NCBI GenBank assembly: GCA_045837725.1
Contig: JBEWZL010000178.1
Coordinates: 1-64,000, forward strand
Direction of reading: 5' to 3'
Origin: Vermamoeba vermiformis
Lineage: Eukaryota; Tubulinea; Echinamoebida
DNA: 64,000 nucleotides
The notes below the pieces were generated by a model. It did no database searches, was not told the DNA's origin, and saw only the letters and a list, made by a program, of their open reading frames with translations. The position numbers and the translations under genes were made by a program. Shown piece after piece: positions 56,101-64,000 of this stretch. Positions within the stretch are counted from its first letter, which is position 1. The number at the start of each line of letters is the position of its first letter.

Positions 56101-57226
56101 ATGAAATCGATTAAATGCGTTGTTGTAGGCGACAAAGGGGTCGGCAAGGTAATCCGCGATCCAAAACTCGAGTTTCACCGTGCAAAATACTCAATAATTT
56201 ATTTCCTATAGACAACCTTGCTAATATCACATACTACAAACGGCTTTCCTCTTGAATACCTTCCAAGTGTAAGCATTGATTTAATTTAATTTTTTCGCTC
56301 GCTTTAATTAATATTATTATACAGGTACTGGATTGCTCTTCTGCAATGGTGCGTACGCATAACTATTTTTCATAATTTTAGTTCGTTGTTTAACAATTTT
56401 AAAGATGATGGTTAATGGAAAAAAGGTTGACTTAATATTGTGGGATACTGCAGGGGTACAAGGCGAACATGGTATTTAACTTAATATTATTATTACGTGA
56501 TTAATTATATTTACCTAATTTCGTCTCAGATCAACTTCGTCCAGGTTGTTATTCGGGCACGGGTAAGCTGGATCCCACCAAATAATTGATTATTATCGCT
56601 AATTATTTGCAAATAATAGACATATTTCTCGTTTGTTTCACAATCAACAGGAGGCAAAGCTTTTATAACGCCAGAGATAAGGTAAAACGCGAAAACTAGA
56701 TCCGCGATTTTTTCTTCAATTACTAACCTTATTATAATAGTGGGTCCCTGAGGTACGAAAATAATATATAATATGGAAGAAATCCTAATATTTATATGCA
56801 AATATTAATACGAAGATTTATTTTGCCGAGTAAATTTCAACATTTTTGGATGCAGATCAAGTTCCATTGTCCTGAAGCACCGTTCATTCTCGTTGGCACA
56901 AGGATAGATATAAGAGATTATGCAAACCTACCTGCGTTGCCGAATCAAGACTTGAGCGCAGATCCGGTCACATCTGAAGAAGGCGAAGAGTTGGCTCGTC
57001 AACTTGGTGCTGTTAAGTACTCTGAATGGTAAATTTCATTTAATATTATTATTATTATTATTATTATTAGCATTCTAACTTAATGAACGGCAGTTCGGCG
57101 TTAACTACAGTAGGGCAAAGAACACTGTTCGACGATGCTGTACGAGCGGTACTAGATCCGAAATTCTATTTTGGATACCCAAAAAGTCCAGGCACCGATA
57201 AGAAAAAACGCTGTATTATACAATAG
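56101..57226 (+). CDS. Rho-family GTPase, atypical, with CaaX box
   Basis: [20 protein letters not shown] has Lys at position 12 of the P-loop. The effector loop is EYLPSVLDCSSAM (Thr35 is Ser). G3 is LILWDTAGVQGEHDQLRP, with Val for Gln61 and a rearranged switch II ending [23 protein letters not shown] microexon (56741-56752), LVGTRIDIRD, CSALTTVGQRTLFDDAVRAV and a polybasic tail DKKKRCIIQ (CaaX) follow. Nine short exons share intron positions with the minus-strand Rho cluster. There is no BTB or kelch. It is oriented opposite to that cluster and sits about 300 bp after the detached RhoBTB end. The pair probably arrived here together as a duplicated segment and then diverged. Strong changes at residues 12 and 61 predict loss of GTP hydrolysis. 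Confidence 0.88.
56741..56752 (+). other. 12-nt microexon (Trp-Val-Pro-Glu)
   Basis: TGGGTCCCTGAG lies between a TATAATAG acceptor and a GTACGA donor. Confidence 0.85.
57044..57069 (+). repeat. (ATT)n microsatellite in the last intron of the Rho gene
   Basis: About eight ATT units follow the donor of the last intron of the rightward Rho gene. Confidence 0.8.
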
Positions 57227-57481
57227 ACTGGGTTAAATCAAGAAAGAATCGGTTGCATTATGGATCTGCCACTCTCTTGTAGAAGATTATGTTCGCGAGA
57301 TTGTAAGGAGATTGAAGTCACGTGTCTATTCAATTCATGCGTCTGTTATAAAAAGCGACTTTGGATGTTCGGAAACAAAACATCCGACGTGGCGGTGGGT
57401 ACGCATTATTAGAATAAATCCATTAACTATTGCAATTATTATTAATCACTACACGATCTATATCTACATTTTCAAAAGTCT

Positions 57482-58162
57482 TTATGAAATCTCTACGACA
57501 AATTTTAGTGAAGATCCGATCATAAAGCTGACTGAACCGAGAATCCACATTGTATTTCCTAGGCGCAGCATTTGTGTCGTGTTGAAGATAAATACTGCAG
57601 AGCCAGTTGCGAATAATATAGAGCCTACTAAATACCATGTTGAACCAATTGCGTTATTCCAAGTATTGCTCCAATTTCGTTCCACATCCGATGGATCTCC
57701 TTCCATTTTTTTGTCTTTGTACATTTGCGAAAGGAAAATTTGATCTACTGCGTATTTCGAGATTGCTCCGAACAGAAATAAACCACTTCCAACGTCCCAC
57801 ACAATTTCAGCTCGCTGTTGCCAGATCAATTCAGGGTTCGTAAAGAATGAAGCTCCAATAGTAAATAATATTCCGCCGCCAGTAAAAAACGTATTAGCAA
57901 CAACGTTTAATTGCTCGGGAACGGGCGATTTTTGATTTTTCTTCCTTCTTATGCCTAAAGCCCAACTATCCACGATTAATTTTGCTGCAGCTCCTACAAG
58001 GTACGCTACGGATCCGATGACGAAGAATGCAGATGTCGCTACTTGATATTGTGTTCCGATGTCGGCGAGAACTGATCCAATAATGAACATTATGGCTCCA
58101 ATAAAATAGCTTGCTTCGTTGAATAACGCAAGAGGTTTCCAAATTTTCCTTTTAATCTCCAT
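57482..58162 (-). CDS. Multi-pass membrane protein, YrhK-like
   Basis: This is a single exon of 226 residues with a true ATG (MEIKRKIWKPLALFNEASYF). It has three pairs of hydrophobic segments, each with a repeated G-S/G-x-x-x-x-x-G pattern: YFIGAIMFIIGSVLADIG, FFVIGSVAYLVGAAAKL, TGGGILFTIGASFF, WDVGSGLFLFGAISKYAVD, YLVGSILFATGSAVFI and MWILGSVSFMIGSSLKF. This matches the small YrhK domain found singly in bacteria and in tandem in some eukaryotes. The function is unknown. The lack of introns is unusual here and could reflect bacterial ancestry or retroposition. Confidence 0.7.
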   Translation of the reverse strand: MEIKRKIWKPLALFNEASYFIGAIMFIIGSVLADIGTQYQVATSAFFVIGSVAYLVGAAAKLIVDSWALGIRRKKNQKSPVPEQLNVVANTFFTGGGILFTIGASFFTNPELIWQQRAEIVWDVGSGLFLFGAISKYAVDQIFLSQMYKDKKMEGDPSDVERNWSNTWNNAIGSTWYLVGSILFATGSAVFIFNTTQMLRLGNTMWILGSVSFMIGSSLKFVVEIS

Positions 58163-58582
58163 AATTATGCGATGTAGTGAGTTGAGTAAAGAAATAAGAA
58201 AGATCCAAAAAAATAATCGTCTTATCGATTTGCAACTACTAGGAGGTTAGTACTTACGGAAATCGGGATGGAAATTAAAGATCATAATTGTTTTTCGTTC
58301 GGATTCAAATCAAATTTCAGAGCTAATTGACCGGTTAATTTCGGAACGTGCAAGATCCAAAGAAAATTTTACTTGATAATTTGTGCAATTAATATTCAAG
58401 CTGTTTAAATTATTCCTTGCGTGGCATTACGCCAAAGTGCGCAGTCACACAAAAAGTAGACTATTTTCGGAAAATTAATCGAAATTTGTTTCAATTTGAT
58501 TTATATTAATTTCGTAGGTTCCTTTGCAATACTACTTAGTTCGTGCAATAAAATTAATAGAGATAATATCTATTGTTATTTA
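58163..58582. other. Spacer between two leftward genes
   Basis: This AT-rich stretch of about 420 bp should hold the 3' UTR of the permease gene and the promoter of the YrhK-like gene. Nothing else is seen. Confidence 0.5.
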
Positions 58583-61320
58583 TTACAAATAATCGATGCC
58601 AAACAACGGCGCAATTAAACTAGCAATGTCGTACAACACTGCAAATAAGAAATACACGATAATAATGTAGCGCAAAGAGAACCAGAACTTGTCTAATAAT
58701 ATGGTTAGGAAATATTACCAAATAAGGAAAGTACTAGAGTACGTACTGAGTTTGAAGGGAATGTCAATATCTTCAGTCGCGTCACGTGCGTTGATTAACA
58801 TAATCGCAATAAATGCACCGGCCTCCAAATTTAGCGCCAAACTAGCTGCATTTTCAATAATTCGAATGAATCCCTATAAAATAAATGCAAAAGTTAATCC
58901 TTAACTACCAAAAAATATCTTTGGATCTGATCCGTGAAAAAATTCGTACCTGAGGATTAGTGACGGCAATGACTAACACGATGCCAAAACATAAAGTATA
59001 CACGATCATTTGCTTGAAAATTCTTCTAATGTCCGCAATCTTGCGCCACATGTTCTTCCAACAGCCGCCGTAGTCCTTTGATTTGACGTAGCGCCAACTC
59101 TCGACAAAGCCGTCGACTTAATTACATTATATTAAGGAGATAATAATATTAACCGATTTAAAATTCTTAAAGTGAGATCTAATTGACACGCGTCACTTTT
59201 CGTGTCAAAAGTCCAAATGCCATTTTCAAGTCAGGGTCAAAATGTCAAAAATTGCCTAAAAAGGATACGGACATGCTTCGTGCCAGTGCCAACAGTAATG
59301 TAACTGACAGTAATTGACAGCATGATGAACACGTCCACGAGAATTGCAACCCAAAAGAATTGCGGGTAATTTTGTTTGATCACTTGGATCAGTGGCACTG
59401 TCGAGATGTCTCCCTCTTCTGCCGCGCTATGCAGAAAAAGAAAAAATTAGAATTAGTAACTGTAACGCGACGCTCAAACGACTAACATTTTTCACGTATT
59501 TTTGCAGATCCACAATATTTCGGGTCGGTAAAAAATATATCTCGTGTTGAGATTAAGTTTTCCTAATAAAGATACTTGGACTTGGTACGTACTGCTCGAG
59601 AGAAATTCCGTCACCCGTCTGCGGAACAATCTTCAAAATGTAGTAGCACCAAAGAACGTTCAACGCCCACACGAAAAACAATCCAGCTAAGAAAAAACAA
59701 TAATTAAATTAATTTCTAAGAAAAAATAATGAAAAATAGTTGGTTTTTGTACGTACTGATCGAAGCTACAATGAACAAAATAATGTCGCGTCGTTTCAAA
59801 GCAATTTTTGCAAAGACTACCGGCAGAATATTAATAGCTCCGCCCAATGCCACTGTGCCGATCAAAAATGGTTTGCCGACATATCGCCAGTCAGTGGAGA
59901 TACTCAGATTCACTTCGTAGCCCACAAGAGCTGTAACGACCACCTGATAATAATTCAACGATCAGTGATAAAATTATGAATTAATCTCGACGACCATTTT
60001 ACTAAAGTATTTAGAGCAAGTTAATCGCCTATTAATTCTAACGAAATTTCCGATCCACATCCGAAAAAATTATTTCCTTGATTTAACTGCCGCTTTAAAT
60101 ATTACATATAGATAATAAATATATGTGCGCTAATATTCTTATGAATAAATATAATTAATATTAATTTTGAATGAGCGTACCATGAGTCCTAACATCGATC
60201 CCTTTCCAAAAGTCAAAAATGAAATGACGTGTTGCAAGAAGAACGATCCAAATATGACCAATAGTGTATATAGACCCCAAAAAGGACCAATTATCCATTC
60301 CATCTTTATGCCAATCAGTTGACCGTAGGATTCAGATCCAGCCAGTACGTAACTCGTCAAAATTGCAACTCTATCGATTTTGAGGGTTAATAATATTAAG
60401 AATATAATGTAATATATAATATGTTAATAATATTATAAGATAATTAAATCTCCACGCCTAAAAAGTTTCGCGGATTTGGATGCGGCTCCCACAAAAATCT
60501 GTTCAAATAAATTTAAGCTCGATAAGCTTACGCGTGTAACATTACAGCCACATCGAATACTATTCTGAAGAACTTGTTGAGGAATAATTCGCCGAGAGTA
60601 TGAAGATCCGGGTCCAAATTCTTTTTCGTCTCTTCGTTCTAATACAACGGTTAATTGATACGAACATAAAATAATATATGCATTACATTAATTAAAGGCT
60701 GATCTTCTGATGACTGACGTCTGGCTTCCTACAAGACCGTTAGCGACATCCAACGCGTACCAAAACTAAATCCGCTTACCACTCCGTATTTCATGCGACG
60801 AATGTTCAATAATTTGCCGCGTTGCATAATCTCAGTCATGAATAAGATTAATATGACCTATAAAACGTTAAAATGAGAGTTTATACGAAATTTAATTGTT
60901 TCGCAATCAAGTGGTGAACCGGATTTGTCGTTCAACTTTTACCTGCATTAGAAAACAGAATCCATATGAGGCTACAAAAGGTGTAAATCCACTTTTGCTT
61001 AATTTAACCGGTAAACCGAGAATACCAGTGCCCTAAAATAAAAAATACAAAAATATCAGATCCGTATCATTTTTTGCCGAACTTAGGTTCGAATGACAAT
61101 AGCGGGTTATAAATTCATATAAAGTTATTTCGTATAAAATATTATAGTAAGAATTTTCTGATATTTTTGAAGACCAAACACAATTTCTAGATCCGTTTTA
61201 ACGGACAGGTAAGCATATAATACGTACCAATACACTAGCAATAATCAGAAAAAATGCGTTAATATACGCAAATACAGGCGTCTTTTGTTGCAGGACAACT
61301 TCTGCTTCCTGCCGTTCCAT
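58583..61320 (-). CDS. Amino-acid permease of the AAAP superfamily, TMEM104-like
   Basis: The ATG at 61320 opens MERQEAEVVLQQKTPVFAYI, followed by the first membrane helix and GTGILGLPVKLSKSGFTPFV. This is the G-x-G-I-L-G-L-P motif of the first broken helix in AAAP transporters (SLC32/36/38, TMEM104). About ten more hydrophobic helices follow, for example MEWIIGPFWGLYTLLVIFGS, PFLIGTVALGGAINILPVVF, FFWVAILVDVFIMLSITVSY and MIVYTLCFGIVLVIAVTNPQ. A long loop includes NEETKKNLDPDLHTLGELFL. About eleven exons have consistent phases. The last intron (GTACGT donor, about 58683-58736) leads to the final helix and DIASLIAPLFGIDYL. Proton- or sodium-coupled amino-acid transport at the plasma membrane or lysosome is the family role; the substrate is unknown. 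Confidence 0.75.
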
Positions 61321-61788
61321 CTCGATCCACTTAATTTTTTGCTTTCTTATACGCTTATGATTAAACGCAGCCTTCGTGCAATACGATGTGTGTCCATATA
61401 TATGAGACTGCGACTTATAAAATTAGACGGAAAGATATGTCACTATTTCTGTTTGACGTTTGAACTTTCGTTTGAAAACTTCGTTGTGTCATATCGCGAA
61501 ACAAAATCAACGTAATTAATTAATTACCAATTTTAAACAATGCGCCTCAACTCTATAAAGATCAGACAAGCACAGTCCAGAAGCAGAATGAGAATCAGTT
61601 GATTTCCCGATATTCTTTATTGAAAATACGGCGATCAATATTATTATTACGTTAATGAGATGAAAGTTATTCATGAAAATCAAAACAAGCCAAATCCGAA
61701 TTATTTTGAAAACAAACATCCGCGCACAGAACATCTAGCAACACGGAAACAGACGCACAATAATAATAATTTTTACGTTAATTAATTA
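61321..61788. promoter_or_regulatory. Divergent intergenic region (shared promoter)
   Basis: About 470 bp separate the divergent starts of the permease and the propeller-protein gene. The right end is very AT-rich (TAATAATAAT, TTAATTAATTAAT). I see no defined motif. Confidence 0.5.
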
Positions 61789-64000
61789 ATGGGCCAAGTC
61801 AAGTCATCGCTGCCCATAGAGACTGCGGATAGTAGATTCGTAAGAGAAGAGAAGGTAAGCCTTAAATTTCTATTGTATTTAATTCTTTTGGTATTTTTTT
61901 CGGTCCTTGAGCGTTTAGAAGCCTTAATTCGGGTCTAAAAATTAATTTAATTTTCTCGCCGAAATTTAATTTTAGCTTACCCCAGATCAACGTTTTACTC
62001 GAAACAGCAATAAAACCAAATGGAATTTTCCCTTCGGACCTCATTTGTATAATTATGGACTTAGCTGACGTTAACACCTTTCGCTCTCTCGCTCTTACAT
62101 GCAAAATGTATTATGAGGCATCGCTGACAACTGCTTATGTAAGCTATTAATATTATCCTCGACATAATTAATTCGAATATGATTACTAACTTCAATTAAC
62201 CATTCAGGGAGGAAATCTACCGCTTCTAGATCCAACACGGCTAAAGGATTGTACGCGTAAAAATATTCAATATTTTCCTATTTGGTATTAATATACATTT
62301 TTATATTTATTAGGTTTTGGGCTGAAACGCTCTCAACGAGATTTATGCCAAAATTGAACTTCTCTTACATCGCCAGTTTTCAACGCAACAAGGTCTTAGT
62401 CAACAATCACGTATTCTTAGAAGGGTCAGTATTTAATCTAAGATACCGGGTACAATATACTAATACAATTTTCAAAGAGAGCTTGGTGTTGCCAAGATGT
62501 CTAAAGCTGCATTCATTATGGATCTAACAACGATGACAAAAACAGAAGTTCCGTACGGCTGTGTATTTGCAAACGATTATATCATTAAGAATACAAAAGA
62601 AAATGGTGAATATTTCTTTGATTGGGACACATTGGAGGTTTTAGACAAGAATTTCAACGTGTTGCATTCGATCGGTACGGTCAACTTTTGGCATCTGAAA
62701 CTTTATCGGTTAATAATCTAACGATCCGAAAACAGCTCGAAAGAATAAAGTTCCCCCGCTTGTATATCAGACCAGCGAGCTGGATCATCCAAATGACATC
62801 ATTTTGCTCCACGTTAATCAGAAGTCAGGGGAGAACTCGATCATTTTATCGAACTTGCATTTGAGGGACAAATCCTTCGAGTACGTTTAATTAGAGTCTT
62901 ATACTATCTTTATTAATCACTTTATATTTAGAAAACATCTGGACGACTTCGTAGACAGAAAAATAATACTTGAAGTTTATGATCTGAAGACGGCAAGCTT
63001 GATCTTGGAGAGAAAAGTTGAAGCTAACAGAATTCTTGCGTACTATGTAAGTATTTATAAATTATATTATATGTAAAATATAATATTAAATTGGATTAGG
63101 GCAATTGCGTTGTCATGATACGAATCGAACACATCATCGCGTACGACTTGCATTCGAAGCACGAAACAACCCTCAGCGCCGATTGCAAGAATCCTGCAGT
63201 ATATATTAATTATGATGAGGTATTATTGAAGTCTTGCAATTGTTAAAGGCCCCTAACAAAACAATTCAGATCGGACTCGTTGAAAATTTCAAGTTTAAAA
63301 TCTTCAGTCTAAAGGAATTAAGAGAGATAAGAACAATCGATTTGGAGTCAATGTTTAAGTCTATTAACCATGAAGGACAGGTAATCTATATTTGTCGCGA
63401 AAGAAGATCCAATTTGTAACGAATTTTTTGTGCAGATCCAAGCATTGGCCTTCGACGACTATAAGCTCGTTATTACATACGTTCTATCAGGTGCTATTAT
63501 ACACCTCGTAAGGAGTCTGCAGTCACGTACTTTGCTTACATCCATGCATACTCCGTACGATCGGTACTTGGATCCAACAGTACGGCCGAGAGTTCATGTA
63601 ACTCCGAACGGAAAGATCGTTACCGATGCTTTGTAAGTCAATTTACATATCTTTACGGCCAAGATTAATATTCTACTAGAAATCTGACTGTTTATGACTT
63701 CGCGCATCCGTACGTGGCTTCAAATCCAGAACTGTCTATTCCTACCATATATATCGTACGTATACTCCCTTAATAGTCAATAGAATGTTTATTTAAGGCA
63801 ATAACCTCGATTAGAAGGACAGCAAAGTACAAGCGACTTCGATCCGATTGTCCGAATTGAACAAATTCGCGATGGAAAAGCTAAACGTGGCTTTTAACTT
63901 GCTGAGGACACGTACTATTACAACGTAAGTGTTATAGATACTATACTATTACAATAGCGACCCGCTCATTTCTAACTTCCTGATGTAGATCCCGAAACGA
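61789..64000 (+). CDS. F-box-like / beta-propeller protein with myristoylation signal (3' end outside window)
   Basis: MGQVKSSLPIETADSRF begins with Gly2 and Ser/Lys in the positions preferred for N-myristoylation. An F-box-like helix set follows after the acceptor that ends in CCCCAG (about 61987): IFPSDLICIIMDLADVNTFR, then LALTCKMYYEA. The remaining exons show repeated four-strand blades with poor WD40 consensus (MSKAAFIMDLTTMTKTEVPY, KIILEVYDLKTASLILERKV, CVVMIRIEHIIAYDLHSKHE, IQALAFDDYKLVITYVLSGA). This is a degenerate beta-propeller, similar in plan to the F-box protein at 53.8 kb. At least ten exons are seen before the window ends. Membrane-tethered substrate recognition for an SCF ligase is a reasonable inference. 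Confidence 0.65.

Noticed and set aside
56526-56801. Minus-strand frame within the rightward Rho gene
   Set aside because: It covers parts of two Rho exons and their introns in reverse. The plus-strand Rho model accounts for the sequence fully.

Overview
The window is a gene-dense stretch of a eukaryotic nuclear genome. Genes lie on both strands, spacers are short, and almost every gene is cut by short introns (mostly about 45-70 nt) with GTAAGT/GTACGT-type donors, CTAAC-like branch points and YAG acceptors. The protein set is Rho/Rac GTPases of the RhoBTB type, a RhoGEF, an ARC5-type dynamin, a head-only myosin, an RGS-LRR-FYVE protein, F-box proteins, EF-hands and secreted beta-helix proteins. 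Taken with the intron style, this suggests a free-living amoeboid protist, most likely an amoebozoan outside the dictyostelids. That is inference: there is no rRNA or organelle sequence to confirm it. I see no CRISPR array, rRNA, tRNA or intact transposon.

Layout. 1-1.0 kb: the 5' part of an unrecognised gene (-). 1.4-3.9 kb: nuclear protein with tandem ubiquitin-like folds and a SUMO-interacting motif (+). 4.3-6.0 kb: six-EF-hand protein (+). 7.6-9.4 kb: PP2C phosphatase fused to a MYND finger (+). 10.1-12.0 kb: secretory-pathway seven-helix protein with a PA-like luminal domain (+). 12.4-13.5 kb: tubulin cofactor B (-). 13.5-15.2 kb: no gene seen. 15.3-16.0 kb: cysteine-rich, probably GPI-anchored surface protein (+). 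16.4-18.3 kb: coiled-coil WD40 protein (-). 18.6-18.9 kb: small unknown protein (-). 19.7-21.6 kb: F-box/ankyrin protein of different base composition (-). 22.4 kb: one stranded protein-kinase exon. 23.0-25.8 kb: GH55-like double beta-helix protein (+). 26.0-27.2 kb: secreted acetoacetate-decarboxylase-like protein (-). 27.4-30.6 kb: nuclear LRR protein (-).

31.5-57.2 kb is the most interesting part and is rich in Rho and cytoskeletal functions. It opens with a DH-PH RhoGEF fused in one reading frame to an ARC5-type dynamin (31.5-37.0, +). Next come two tandem RhoBTB genes in which a kelch propeller is nested inside the first BTB domain and a separate last exon adds a CaaX box (37.2-40.8 and 41.2-44.6, -). 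A plain Rho with a CaaX box follows (44.8-45.9, -), then a GTPase-like/RGS/LRR/FYVE protein (46.0-50.0, -), a head-only myosin (50.2-53.6, -), an F-box/beta-propeller protein (53.8-55.6, +), a detached copy of the RhoBTB 3' end (55.6-55.8, +) and a fourth Rho (56.1-57.2, +). All four Rho domains have lost the catalytic Gln61, so they are predicted to stay GTP-bound. The neighbouring GEF and myosin suggest, but do not prove, a shared cortical-actin or cytokinesis role.

57.5-58.2 kb: YrhK-like membrane protein (-). 58.6-61.3 kb: amino-acid permease of the AAAP/TMEM104 kind (-). 61.8 kb to the end: an N-myristoylatable F-box-like/beta-propeller protein (+) that runs off the window. Gene models were spliced by eye. 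Internal exons were accepted only when phases agreed. First exons and a few junctions remain uncertain, as noted in each entry.
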